Assembly: GCF_004348895.1 (NCBI RefSeq)
Contig: NZ_RRZK01000038.1
Coordinates: 105,318 to 169,317 of the forward strand
Source: Pseudomonas vancouverensis
GTDB taxonomy: Bacteria; Pseudomonadota; Gammaproteobacteria; Pseudomonadales; Pseudomonadaceae
Reading direction: 5' to 3'
DNA: 64,000 nt
The translations under genes were made by a program, and so were the position numbers. Under the pieces are notes generated by a model, which searched no databases, was not told the origin of the DNA, and saw only the letters and a list, made by a program, of their open reading frames with translations. How positions within the stretch are numbered: the stretch's first letter is position 1; each line of letters opens with the position of its first letter. Positions 16,519 through 24,825 of the stretch are shown here, in pieces.

Positions 16519-17805
16519 ATGAAAAAAGTAATGCTCAAAACCACCCTTAGCCTCGCCGTTGCCATGGCATCCACCCAGATCTTCGCAAGTGGCTTTGCCC
16601 TCAACGAACAAAGTATCAGCGGGATGGGCACTGGTTTTGCCGGGCGATCTTCTTCTGCCGATGATGCAAGCACTGTTTATGGCAACCCTGCCGGTATGTC
16701 CCGCCTGAACGGCCAGCAAATCACTGGCGGCATCGCCGCGATCGACGCCTCGACCGATATCAAGGATGCCAGCGGCCGCTCCACCGGCACCAACAAAGGC
16801 GACATGGTGCCGTTCACTTCGGTACCTATGGGTTTCTACACCAACAAACTCAACGATGAGTGGGCTGTTGGTTTTGGTGTCTACGCTCCGTTCGGGCTGG
16901 TCACCAACTACGAAAACGGCTTCCAGGGCCGCGCTTTCGGCAGCAAGAGCGAAGTCAAGGTCGTCACTTTCCAGCCGACCGTCAGCTACGCCTTCAACGA
17001 TAAGGTGTCGATCGGTTTCGGTCCGACCATCAACCGTATTTCCGGCACCCTGGAATCGGACATTGGCCTGCCTGTCCCACGCTCTGGCGACAACAATATC
17101 CAGATCAAGGGCGACGATACCGCCTGGGGCTGGAACGCCGGCGTGCTGGTACAAGCCACCGACACCACTCGCGTGGGCCTGACCTACCACTCGAAAGTGA
17201 ACTACAAGCTTGACGGCCACACCGAAGTGACCGCCGGTTCCGGCGTGCCACCTCAGTTGCTCAAGACCGCGCGTTACGATGCTTCGCTGAAGATCGAAAC
17301 ACCTGAGTCCTACGACCTGTCCGTCACTCAGGACATCAACGATGCCTGGAAAGCCTATGCCGGTGCTACCTGGACTCGCTGGAGCCGTCTGAAAGACATC
17401 ACCGTCAACAACGAAGGCGTCACCCCGATCACCGGCGGTGCCCTGGCTCCACAAATCGTTGGCACCATCACCGAAGAGCAGAACTGGCACGACACCTGGG
17501 CCTACGCCGTGGGTACTTCCTACCAGTTGAACAAGCAGTGGGTACTGCGTACCGGTCTGACCTTCGACCAGTCGCCAACCAACAACACTGACCGTTCGCC
17601 ACGTATTCCTACCGGCGACCGGACCATCTTCAGCATCGGTGCAGGCTTCAGCCCAACTGACGACTGGACCATTGACGTGGCTTACTCCTACCTCAAGGAA
17701 GAAGATGTCACCGTCAACCGTTCCAACGCTCTGGGCCAGTCCTACAGCTCCAAGTACGAAAACAGTGCGAACGGTTTCGGCGTTGGCGCCACCTATCGCT
17801 TCTGA
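16519..17805 (+). CDS. FadL/OmpP1-family outer-membrane transport protein
   Basis: The 428-residue protein has a clear Sec signal peptide (residues 1-24, ending QIFASG), after which the mature chain begins with the FadL hallmark GFALNEQSISGMGTGFAG and GNPAGMSRL. The rest alternates polar and aromatic residues as a beta barrel and ends with a C-terminal aromatic (TYRF). FadL proteins let long-chain fatty acids or other hydrophobic compounds cross the outer membrane; the substrate is unknown here. AGGAG precedes the ATG. Confidence 0.92.
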   Translation: MKKVMLKTTLSLAVAMASTQIFASGFALNEQSISGMGTGFAGRSSSADDASTVYGNPAGMSRLNGQQITGGIAAIDASTDIKDASGRSTGTNKGDMVPFTSVPMGFYTNKLNDEWAVGFGVYAPFGLVTNYENGFQGRAFGSKSEVKVVTFQPTVSYAFNDKVSIGFGPTINRISGTLESDIGLPVPRSGDNNIQIKGDDTAWGWNAGVLVQATDTTRVGLTYHSKVNYKLDGHTEVTAGSGVPPQLLKTARYDASLKIETPESYDLSVTQDINDAWKAYAGATWTRWSRLKDITVNNEGVTPITGGALAPQIVGTITEEQNWHDTWAYAVGTSYQLNKQWVLRTGLTFDQSPTNNTDRSPRIPTGDRTIFSIGAGFSPTDDWTIDVAYSYLKEEDVTVNRSNALGQSYSSKYENSANGFGVGATYRF

Positions 17806-17842
17806 TGATTCCCGGCGAGCCTGAACCACTCGCCAACGAATC

Positions 17843-17884
17843 AAAAAAAGCCCCGCTCTCTTCCCAGAGGCGGGGCTTTTTATT
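17843..17884. terminator. Bidirectional terminator between fadL and the glutathione peroxidase gene
   Basis: AAAAAAGCCCCGC...GCGGGGCTTTTT lies between the convergent ends of the porin gene (17805) and the peroxidase gene (17894), with T runs on both strands. Confidence 0.88.
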
Positions 17885-17893
17885 AAGTATCGA

Positions 17894-18460
17894 TCAGGGA
17901 TTGACGGCAAGCGGCGGCGAGGCGAGCGCCTTTTCCACGGCCTTGATGAACTCGGGGTCATCAGGCTTGGTCAGGCTGGAGAAACTGGCAATCACCTTGC
18001 CCTGACGATCAACTACGTACTTGTAGAAATTCCATTTCGGCGCGCTGGATTGGGCGGCAAGCACCTTGAACAGGTGCGTCGCATCATCGCCCCGGACGCT
18101 TTGCGGTTCGGTCATGGTGAAGGTGACGCCGTAATTCACGTAGCAGACCTTGGCCGTCTCGGCGCCATCCTTGGACTCCTGCTTGAAGTCATTGGACGGT
18201 ACACCGAGCACTTCCAACCCTTGATCCTTGTAACGCTGGTTCAGCGCTTCCAGGCTTTTGAATTGCGGGGCGAATCCACAGAAGCTGGCGGTATTGACCA
18301 CCACCAGCGGTTTGCCTTCAAAGCGTTGGCATAAATCGATCGACTCCTTGGCGCGTAACTTGGGCAGCGAGCCCTCAAGCAACTCCGGGCAATCAGCCGC
18401 TTGCGCCAACCCGGAGCACGCCACCAGTAATGCAGGGACAACAAGCCAGCGCATCAACAT
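17894..18460 (-). CDS. Exported glutathione peroxidase-family thiol peroxidase
   Basis: The 188-residue protein has the GPx active site NTASFCGFAPQF with catalytic Cys61 and the later PKWNFYKYVV block with the conserved tryptophan. The usual glutamine motif is altered to SNDFKQES. A hydrophobic N-terminus (residues 4-21) indicates export; LVAC at 12-15 could even be a lipobox, though a signal-peptidase I site at AQA/AD is equally plausible. The start at 18460 follows AAGGAAG by 7 bases. It likely reduces peroxides at the cell envelope. It lies just downstream of the MFS/microprotein unit. Confidence 0.88.
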   Translation of the reverse strand: MLMRWLVVPALLVACSGLAQAADCPELLEGSLPKLRAKESIDLCQRFEGKPLVVVNTASFCGFAPQFKSLEALNQRYKDQGLEVLGVPSNDFKQESKDGAETAKVCYVNYGVTFTMTEPQSVRGDDATHLFKVLAAQSSAPKWNFYKYVVDRQGKVIASFSSLTKPDDPEFIKAVEKALASPPLAVNP

Positions 18461-18516
18461 CACGGGACTTCCTTGAACGGTCATCAGAGTTCGACGTTAC
18501 TCGCCCTGAAGCCTCG

Positions 18517-18639
18517 CTAGCAAGTCCCCATGCCCAACTGCAACAGGGCCAGCCCGCCCTGATGCCAACCCCACCAGGTGATGGCGAGCAGCAAGGCACC
18601 CATGGCAAGGAGGAGGATGCGCGGCCAGAGACGATTCAT
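18517..18639 (-). CDS. 40-residue single-helix membrane microprotein coupled to an MFS gene
   Basis: The minus-strand frame begins MNRLWPRILLLAMGALLLAI and ends 20 residues later (total 40). It has a basic start, one hydrophobic helix (about residues 8-22) and a tryptophan pair at its outer end. The ATG at 18639-18637 overlaps the TGA of the MFS gene (18638-18636) as ATGA, the usual sign of translational coupling. No family is recognised. A role as an accessory or regulator of the transporter is inferred from coupling alone. Confidence 0.6.
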   Translation of the reverse strand: MNRLWPRILLLAMGALLLAITWWGWHQGGLALLQLGMGTC

Positions 18640-19844
18640 GTCGCACTCATTTGCGTTTGCAGGCGTGCCACCGGACGTTCACGCACTGGCCAGTTCAACG
18701 CAGCGGCCAGCAGACTCAACAAAATGGCAACCTGCCAGATCAGGTCATAGCTGCCGGTGCGGTCGTACACCACCCCACCGAGCCAGCCACCGAGGAAAGA
18801 ACCAAGCTGGTGAAACAGGAACACGATACCGCCGAGCATGGACAGGTTACGCACACCGAACAAGGTGGCGACGGTGCCGTTGGTCAAAGGCACCGTGGAC
18901 AGCCACAGGAAGCCCATGGCCATGCCGAACAGGTACGCCGTGGTGGTCGTCACCGGCGCCCACAGGAACAGCACGATGACCACCGCCCGCAACAGGTACA
19001 GGCCGGTCAGCAGTCGCGGCTTGGACATACGCCCACCGAGCCAGCCTGCGGTGTAGGTGCCGAAGATGTTAAACAGACCGATCAGGGCCAGCACCGTGGT
19101 TCCGACTGTAGCCGGAAGGTGTTGATCGACCAGATAGGCCGGCAGGTGCACGCCAATGAACACCACCTGGAAACCACAGACAAAAAAGCCGAACGCCAGC
19201 AGCCAGAAACCGGAATGGGAGCAGGCTTCCCGCAACGCTTCGCCCAGGGTCTGTTCGTGGCCGAGTGTCGGCAGAGGCTTGTCCTTGAGCATGCTCACCA
19301 GCGGCACGATCAGCGCCACCAACAGGCCCAGCGCGAGCAATGCTGTCGACCAGCCCAGCCAGCCGATCAGCCCGAGCGTACCGGGCAACATGGCGAACTG
19401 GCCAAAGGAACCAGCGGCACTCGCAATGCCCATGCCCATACTGCGTTTCTCTGGTGGCACGGCACGGCCGACCACGCCCAGAATCACCGAGAACGAGGTG
19501 CCGGACAGGCCGATGCCGATCAGCAGGCCGGCACTGAGCGACAGGGTCACGGCGGAATCGGAAAGCCCCATGCAAATCAGTCCAGCGGCGTAGAGTACGC
19601 CGCCGATCAACACCACCTTGGCCGCGCCGAAACGGTCGGCCAGCGCCCCGGTAAACGGCTGGGCCAGGCCCCAGATCAGGTTTTGCAGGGCAATGGCAAA
19701 GGCAAAGGTTTCACGACCCCAGCCGAACTCGGCGCTCATCGGCGCCAGGAACAGGCCGAAACCGTGGCGCACGCCCAGAGACAACGCAAGGATCAGCGCA
19801 CTCCCCAACAAAACCCAACCGCAAGTACGCCACATCGATGTCAT
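18636..19844 (-). CDS. MFS transporter
   Basis: The 402-residue protein has 12 predicted helices, with GALADRFGAAKV as its motif-A loop. The opening helix (ALILALSLGVRHGFGLFLAP) resembles monocarboxylate/oxalate-type MFS proteins. GGAGA lies 7 bases before the ATG. A perfect palindrome, AGCGGGTATATACCCGCT, sits directly upstream (19859-19876) and matches one in front of the neighbouring marR gene, so MarR control is likely. The substrate is unknown. Confidence 0.87.
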   Translation of the reverse strand: MTSMWRTCGWVLLGSALILALSLGVRHGFGLFLAPMSAEFGWGRETFAFAIALQNLIWGLAQPFTGALADRFGAAKVVLIGGVLYAAGLICMGLSDSAVTLSLSAGLLIGIGLSGTSFSVILGVVGRAVPPEKRSMGMGIASAAGSFGQFAMLPGTLGLIGWLGWSTALLALGLLVALIVPLVSMLKDKPLPTLGHEQTLGEALREACSHSGFWLLAFGFFVCGFQVVFIGVHLPAYLVDQHLPATVGTTVLALIGLFNIFGTYTAGWLGGRMSKPRLLTGLYLLRAVVIVLFLWAPVTTTTAYLFGMAMGFLWLSTVPLTNGTVATLFGVRNLSMLGGIVFLFHQLGSFLGGWLGGVVYDRTGSYDLIWQVAILLSLLAAALNWPVRERPVARLQTQMSAT

Positions 19845-19858
19845 TGTTATTCTCCGGT

Positions 19859-19876
19859 AGCGGGTATATACCCGCT
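19859..19876. promoter_or_regulatory. MarR operator in front of the MFS gene
   Basis: AGCGGGTATATACCCGCT is a perfect 18-bp palindrome, 15 bases upstream of the MFS start codon, whose TATATA centre could also serve as a -10 region. Its near-copy at 20305-20320 overlaps the marR promoter. Confidence 0.75.
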
Positions 19877-19896
19877 TAAAATCGGAAAAACCGGCG

Positions 19897-20301
19897 TTAC
19901 GCCAGTTCGTCCAGCAGTCTCAACAAGGTTTCACGTTTTTCCGCTCCCAAACGATCCACCAGCCGCTGTTGCGCTGCTTCCCAGGCGGGTAGCGCCGCTT
20001 TCAGTCGCTCGGCGCCGGCCTCGGTCAACACGACGATGCGGTTGCGCATGTCCTCACCTTCGACCAGGGTGACCAGGCCTTCGCCCTCCAGCACCCGCAG
20101 ATTGCGCCCCAGGGTGCTGCGGTCCAGGCCCATCGCCTCGGCCAGCACGGAAATGCTCGGCTGATCCAGACGCTGCAGATTGCACAGCAGAGAATACTGC
20201 GCAACGTTGATCCCGAAGCCGTCGAGAGCGCCGTCGTAATGCCTGCTGACGCCACGGGCGGCGCGACGCAGGTTGATGCATAAACATTGGGAGTCGAGCA
20301 T
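19897..20301 (-). CDS. MarR-family transcriptional regulator
   Basis: The 134-residue protein has the MarR winged helix: NVAQYSLLCNLQR, then the recognition region LAEAMGLDRSTLGRNLRVLE (about residues 53-72) and the wing (LVEGEDMRNRIVVLT). It is encoded upstream of the MFS gene on the same strand, 52 bases away. Palindromes with the core GCGGGTATATACCCGC lie before both genes, so it probably represses both. The ATG at 20301 has no ribosome binding site and coincides with the predicted transcription start. Confidence 0.88.
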   Translation of the reverse strand: MLDSQCLCINLRRAARGVSRHYDGALDGFGINVAQYSLLCNLQRLDQPSISVLAEAMGLDRSTLGRNLRVLEGEGLVTLVEGEDMRNRIVVLTEAGAERLKAALPAWEAAQQRLVDRLGAEKRETLLRLLDELA

Positions 20302-20304
20302 GGT

Positions 20305-20336
20305 GCGTGTATATACCCGCGAGTGTGTTAAATCAA
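20305..20336 (-). promoter_or_regulatory. marR promoter with overlapping operator
   Basis: On the minus strand TTGATT (20336-20331) and TATACA (20313-20308) are 17 bases apart. The operator at 20305-20320, GCGTGTATATACCCGC, covers the -10 and matches the perfect palindrome at 19859-19876 with one arm mismatch. The start point would fall at or next to the marR ATG. Confidence 0.65.
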
Positions 20337-20357
20337 GTTACAGAACCGCAGTAACAG

Positions 20358-21089
20358 TCAGAACAATGCCAAGCCTACCAGCACTGCCACTTCCAGCAAC
20401 TCCAGCATCGCCCCCGCCGTGTCGCCGGTGGTGCCGCCCAGGCGCTTGAGCATGACTTGCCGCAGCCAGGCAAATCCCAGTGCGGCAATGACCACGGCCA
20501 CCACACCACCCAGACCACCGATCAAGACGCAGCCCAGTGCACTCACCAGCAACACCTGCTTGCCCGCCGCGCGGGGCAGATGATCAGCCAAAGCCTGCCC
20601 CAAACCACCCTCGCGCACATAGGGTGTCGTCAGGAACAAAGCCAGTAATGCACTGCGTCCGATCAAGGGTGTCAGGATCAACGCCATGGCGTGCTGCTGC
20701 TCGATCAGCGCCAGCAACGCCGCAAATTTGATCAGCAGCAGCGCCACCAGGGTCACCACGGCGATCGGCCCGCTGCGTGGGTCCTTCATGATGGTCATCG
20801 TGCGCTCGCGGTCACCGAAACCGCCCATCCACGCATCGGCGCTGTCGGCCAGGCCGTCCAGATGCAGCGCACCACTCAATGAGATCCAGACCGTCAATAG
20901 CAACGCGGCGTGCAGCAGGACCGGCGTCCCCAGCAACAACCAGTTCAAGGTCCACAGGATCATGCCAAACAGCAGGCCCACCAGCGGATAGAACAGCAAC
21001 GAGCGGCCCAACTCCTGCGGCTCCGGCATGCCGGGCAAGCGAATCGGCAGGCTGCTGAGAAATTGCAAAGCGATCCAGAACGGCAACAT
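20358..21089 (-). CDS. cobS: Adenosylcobinamide-GDP ribazoletransferase
   Basis: The 243-residue integral membrane protein matches CobS (CobV) in length and has the motif LDGLADSADAWMGG near residue 76-89, which supplies acidic metal ligands. It joins adenosylcobinamide-GDP and alpha-ribazole (or its phosphate) to make cobalamin (or its phosphate), the last assembly step of the nucleotide loop, at the inner membrane. It is the last gene of the cobU-cobT-cobC-cobS run, one base after the cobC stop. Confidence 0.95.
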   Translation of the reverse strand: MLPFWIALQFLSSLPIRLPGMPEPQELGRSLLFYPLVGLLFGMILWTLNWLLLGTPVLLHAALLLTVWISLSGALHLDGLADSADAWMGGFGDRERTMTIMKDPRSGPIAVVTLVALLLIKFAALLALIEQQHAMALILTPLIGRSALLALFLTTPYVREGGLGQALADHLPRAAGKQVLLVSALGCVLIGGLGGVVAVVIAALGFAWLRQVMLKRLGGTTGDTAGAMLELLEVAVLVGLALF

Positions 21090-21090
21090 G

Positions 21091-21666
21091 TCAGCGCGTT
21101 TCCTTCAATAAACCACCCGATTCCAGGGACAAGGAGAATAACGTCCCATGCCCAACTTCGACATTTAACAATTGTTCACGAGGCAAGCCGCGCGCCTGCG
21201 CCAACAGCAAACGCATGACCCCGCCATGACTGATCAGCAGCACCCGTTCGCCGGCACAGGCTGCATGGATACGTGCCACCGCAGCGAGCACCCGCGCCGA
21301 AAACTCCACGACCGGCTCGCCTTCAGGCGGTGTAAAGGCGTAAGGATCAGCCCAGAACAGACCCAGACCTTCGGCATCGGTTTCCATCAATGCCGCCGCG
21401 CTCTGCCCTTCCCAGGCACCGAAGTGCAACTCCTGCAGGTCTTTGTCGAACTGCACCGGCACATTCAGCTGCGCGCCCAACGCCTCGGCGAAACGCGCGC
21501 AGCGTTGCAACGGCGAACTGACCAGACGATCCCAGGGCCCCTGCCCGACCACCGCTGCACGCATCTGCGCCCAGCCCTTGTCCGTCAGCGCATCGTCGAG
21601 ACTGCCGCGCAGGCCGCCGCCGAATTCGGTTTCACCATGGCGCAACAGGTCCAGGCGTAGCGTCAT
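21091..21666 (-). CDS. cobC: Alpha-ribazole phosphatase-type histidine phosphatase
   Basis: The 191-residue protein belongs to the histidine phosphatase superfamily, with LLRHGETEFGGGLRG at the start (catalytic His in RHGE) and the second histidine in LLISHGGVMRLLL. Next to cobT and cobS, its likely job is to remove the phosphate from alpha-ribazole phosphate or adenosylcobalamin phosphate. Its ATG overlaps the cobT stop as ATGA (21663-21666). Confidence 0.9.
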   Translation of the reverse strand: MTLRLDLLRHGETEFGGGLRGSLDDALTDKGWAQMRAAVVGQGPWDRLVSSPLQRCARFAEALGAQLNVPVQFDKDLQELHFGAWEGQSAAALMETDAEGLGLFWADPYAFTPPEGEPVVEFSARVLAAVARIHAACAGERVLLISHGGVMRLLLAQARGLPREQLLNVEVGHGTLFSLSLESGGLLKETR

Positions 21667-22718
21667 GCCGGGCGATCCGCCACTGCCGCTTCAGCAAAGG
21701 TCGCCATCTGCCCGTGCAGGTCACAGGCCAGACGCAACAACGGCACGGCCAATGCCGCACCACTGCCCTCGCCCAGACGCAGGCCGAGGTCGAGCAGAGG
21801 CTCTGCACCAAGGGTTTCCAGGACATGGCGATGGCCGGTCTCGGCACCGCGATGACCGAACAGCAACCACTGACGGCATTCAGGATTCAGACGTACCGCG
21901 ACCAGTGCCGCGACGCTGCAGATAAAGCCGTCAACCAGCACGGCGACCCCTTGCTGGGCGCAGGCAACGTAAGCCCCCACCAAGGCGGCGATTTCAAAGC
22001 CACCGAGGTTGAACAGTGTCTGCAATGCATCGCCGCCTTGCGCGCCGTGCAGCGCCAGCGCGCGTTCGATCACTTGTGCCTTGTGGCTGATACCCGCAGC
22101 GTTCAATCCAGTACCCGGCCCAGTCAGGCTCGCCACCGGACAATCGAGCAACGCGCAGGCAACAGCGCTGGCAGCGGTCGTGTTACCGATGCCCATCTCG
22201 CCACCGATGAACAATTGCGCACCCGTTGCGATGGCGCGCTCAACGCTGTCACGACCGGCCTGCAACGCTTGCTCGCCTTGAGTGGCGGTCATTGCCGGGC
22301 CGTTGACGAAGTTCGCCGTGCCAGGCCCGACATTCAGGTGGCGCACACCCGGCAGGTTCAATGATGGCGTGACAGTGCCCAAGTCGACCACTTCCAGGGA
22401 GGCCCCCAGCTGTCGCGCGAGCACGCTGATCGCTGCGCCGCCGCTGACGAAGTTGAGCAGCATTTGCCCGGTGACTTCCTGTGGGAATGCCGACACACCT
22501 TCAGCCACCACACCATGGTCACCGGCGAAAATCGCGATCCAGAGCTGATCCAGCGTCGGTTTGACCCGCCCCTGCAAGCCGGCCAGCTGCACTGCCACCG
22601 ACTCCAGTTGGCCAAGCGAACCGGCAGGCTTGGTCAGTTGCTGTTGACGGGCTTGCGCCTGCTCGAGCACCTGGGCGTCGATCGGTTTGCACGGGTTCAG
22701 CCACCAGGATTGAGTCAT
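21663..22718 (-). CDS. cobT: Nicotinate-nucleotide--dimethylbenzimidazole phosphoribosyltransferase
   Basis: The 351-residue protein matches CobT: QQQLTKPAGSLGQLE near the start, IFAGDHGVVAEGVSAFP, GEMGIGNTT and the C-terminal GEGSGAAL with the catalytic glutamate. It transfers phosphoribose from nicotinate mononucleotide to dimethylbenzimidazole, giving alpha-ribazole phosphate. The start at 22718 follows AGGAA and overlaps the cobU stop as ATGA; the longer open frame upstream lies inside cobU. Confidence 0.96.
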   Translation of the reverse strand: MTQSWWLNPCKPIDAQVLEQAQARQQQLTKPAGSLGQLESVAVQLAGLQGRVKPTLDQLWIAIFAGDHGVVAEGVSAFPQEVTGQMLLNFVSGGAAISVLARQLGASLEVVDLGTVTPSLNLPGVRHLNVGPGTANFVNGPAMTATQGEQALQAGRDSVERAIATGAQLFIGGEMGIGNTTAASAVACALLDCPVASLTGPGTGLNAAGISHKAQVIERALALHGAQGGDALQTLFNLGGFEIAALVGAYVACAQQGVAVLVDGFICSVAALVAVRLNPECRQWLLFGHRGAETGHRHVLETLGAEPLLDLGLRLGEGSGAALAVPLLRLACDLHGQMATFAEAAVADRPA

Positions 22719-23236
22719 AACGCGGTTCCTTTCAAAGTCAGGGGCAGGCCCGCGACGGTCAGCACAACACGCTGACAGCGCTCGGCCAGAGCTTGATGCA
22801 GCCAACCGGCTTCATCGACATAGCGGCGAGTCAGTTCGCCCAGCGGCACGACACCCATTCCGGTCTCGTTGCTGACAAAAATGATTTCACCCGGCAACGA
22901 AGCCAGGCAGTCCAGCAAGGCGTCACGTTCGGCTACCAGTCGCTCGGCGTCGTCGAGCATCAACAGATTGGTCAGCCACAGCGTCAGGCAATCCACCAGC
23001 AGGCAGCGCTCGGCACTGGCGTTTTCACGCAGCACCCGAGCCAGCGCCAGCGGCTCTTCGATCAACGCCCATTCGACGGGACGGCGGGCACGGTGATGGG
23101 CCACGCGCTCGTTCATCTCGCCGTCCAGGGGTTGGCTGGTGGCGATATAGGTCACGGCGAGCTGGCTGTGCAGTGCGAGTTTTTCCGCCAGGCGACTCTT
23201 GCCGGAGCGGGCGCCGCCGAGGATCAGTTGGAGCAT
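22715..23236 (-). CDS. cobU: Adenosylcobinamide kinase / adenosylcobinamide-phosphate guanylyltransferase
   Basis: The 173-residue protein starts with a P-loop, LILGGARSGKSRLAEKL, and carries the VAHHRARRP segment with the histidine expected to take GMP. The bifunctional enzyme (CobP in aerobic nomenclature) phosphorylates adenosylcobinamide and converts it to the GDP form. The start at 23236 follows AGGAAG. It heads the cobUTCS sub-run, separated from cobQ by a REP pair. Confidence 0.95.
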   Translation of the reverse strand: MLQLILGGARSGKSRLAEKLALHSQLAVTYIATSQPLDGEMNERVAHHRARRPVEWALIEEPLALARVLRENASAERCLLVDCLTLWLTNLLMLDDAERLVAERDALLDCLASLPGEIIFVSNETGMGVVPLGELTRRYVDEAGWLHQALAERCQRVVLTVAGLPLTLKGTAL

Positions 23237-23270
23237 GGGGACTTCCTGGAAAATGTGCGTTGAAACGACT

Positions 23271-23372
23271 GGCCTCTTCGCGGGCAAGCCCGCTCCCACA
23301 GTGACCGCGTTGTATTCGAGATTTGTTCCACGCGCTGATCCCTGTGGGAGCGAGCTTGCTCGCGATGGCGAC
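23271..23372. repeat. Inverted REP pair splitting the cobalamin gene run
   Basis: GCGGGCAAGCCCGCTCCCAC (23280-23299) faces GTGGGAGCGAGCTTGCTCGC (23344-23363) between cobQ and cobU. It is the only non-overlapping junction inside the run and may set different mRNA levels or stability for the two halves. Confidence 0.8.
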
Positions 23373-23373
23373 C

Positions 23374-24825
23374 TCAAAAATTACACAGCTCTCGCAGCAG
23401 CCCGGTATCCAGATGCTGCTCCACCAGATCCGCCAGGCGCTCGATATCGCGTTCGCGCAAGCCGTGGTAATCCACCGCCTGCACATTCTGCAGACCGGCC
23501 CAGCGCAACAACGCCGCACTGGCTTCTGGCGACTCGAACAAACCGTGCAGATAAGTGCCGAATATCTGGCCATCTGCGCTTTGCGCACCGTCGCATCGAC
23601 CATCGTCCAGGAGCACCGCGGCCTGTTCCAGCGCCGGTCCGCTGGTCACGCCGGCATGAATCTCATAGCCACTGACCGGTGCATTTTCCAGCGCCAGACG
23701 TCCGCGTACGTTGCGCAATTGCTTCTCGGCTTCGAGCTGCGTTTCGAAAGCCAGCAAGCCCAGTCCCGCGCTGGAACCTGGCGCACCTTCCAGCCCCAAT
23801 GGGTCGTGTACCTGCTCACCAAGCATCTGCAAACCGCCACAAATCCCCAGCACCTTGCCGCCGTAACGCAGATGCCGCGCGATGGCGGTTTCCCAGCCAT
23901 TGGCGCGCAGGTACACGAGGTCGCTGCGCACACTTTTCGAGCCCGGAAGGATGATCAGATCTGCCGGCGGAATCGCCTGGCCAGGGCCGATGAATTGCAG
24001 GTCGACTTGCGGATGCAGGCGCAGCGGGTCGAAGTCAGTGTGATTGCTGATGCGCGGCAGCACGGGCACCACGACTTTCAGCACCTGCTCGGCCTTGTCG
24101 GTCTGGCGTTGATCGATGCCGTCCTCGGCTTCCAGGTGCAGGTCCATTACATACGGCAGGACACCAATCACCGGTTTGCCGGTGCGCTGCTCAAGCCAGT
24201 CGAGGCCGGGTTGCAGCAGGGCGATGTCACCGCGAAAGCGGTTGATGATGAAACCTTTGACCCGCGCCTGCTCGCTCGGCGACAGCAGTTCCAGGGTGCC
24301 CACCAGATGGGCGAAAACGCCGCCACGATTGATGTCGGCAATCAACAGCACCGGGCAGTCCACCGCTTCGGCAAAGCCCATGTTGGCGATGTCATTGGCC
24401 CGCAGGTTGATCTCCGCCGGAGAGCCCGCGCCTTCGACCATTACCAGCGGATAGGCCGCACTCAGGCGTGCATGCGAAGCGAGCACTGCCTGCATGGCGA
24501 TGGCTTTGTAGTCGTGGTAGGCGACGGCGTTCATGCTGGTGACGGCGCGTCCGTGAATGATCACCTGCGCACCGGTGTCACTGTTGGGCTTGAGCAGCAC
24601 CGGGTTCATGTCGGTGTGCGGCTCGAGGTTGGCGGCCTGGGCCTGAACGGCTTGCGCCCGGCCGATTTCGCCGCCGTCAGCGGTCACGGCGCTGTTGAGC
24701 GCCATGTTCTGCGGCTTGAAGGGGACAACCCTAACGCCCTGGCGCGTCGCCCAGCGGCACAATGCGGTCACCAGCGTGCTTTTACCGGCGTCCGAGGTGG
24801 TGCCTTGCACCATCAGCGTGGTCAT
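23374..24825 (-). CDS. cobQ: Cobyric acid synthase
   Basis: The 483-residue protein has an N-terminal dethiobiotin-synthetase-like ATPase (QGTTSDAGKSTLVTALCR) and a C-terminal triad-type glutamine amidotransferase domain (LGICGGLQMLGE with the nucleophile cysteine). It amidates four side chains (b, d, e, g) of adenosylcobyrinic acid a,c-diamide using glutamine and ATP. Its start overlaps the stop of the upstream cobD by 4 bases (ATGA). Confidence 0.96.
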   Translation of the reverse strand: MTTLMVQGTTSDAGKSTLVTALCRWATRQGVRVVPFKPQNMALNSAVTADGGEIGRAQAVQAQAANLEPHTDMNPVLLKPNSDTGAQVIIHGRAVTSMNAVAYHDYKAIAMQAVLASHARLSAAYPLVMVEGAGSPAEINLRANDIANMGFAEAVDCPVLLIADINRGGVFAHLVGTLELLSPSEQARVKGFIINRFRGDIALLQPGLDWLEQRTGKPVIGVLPYVMDLHLEAEDGIDQRQTDKAEQVLKVVVPVLPRISNHTDFDPLRLHPQVDLQFIGPGQAIPPADLIILPGSKSVRSDLVYLRANGWETAIARHLRYGGKVLGICGGLQMLGEQVHDPLGLEGAPGSSAGLGLLAFETQLEAEKQLRNVRGRLALENAPVSGYEIHAGVTSGPALEQAAVLLDDGRCDGAQSADGQIFGTYLHGLFESPEASAALLRWAGLQNVQAVDYHGLRERDIERLADLVEQHLDTGLLRELCNF

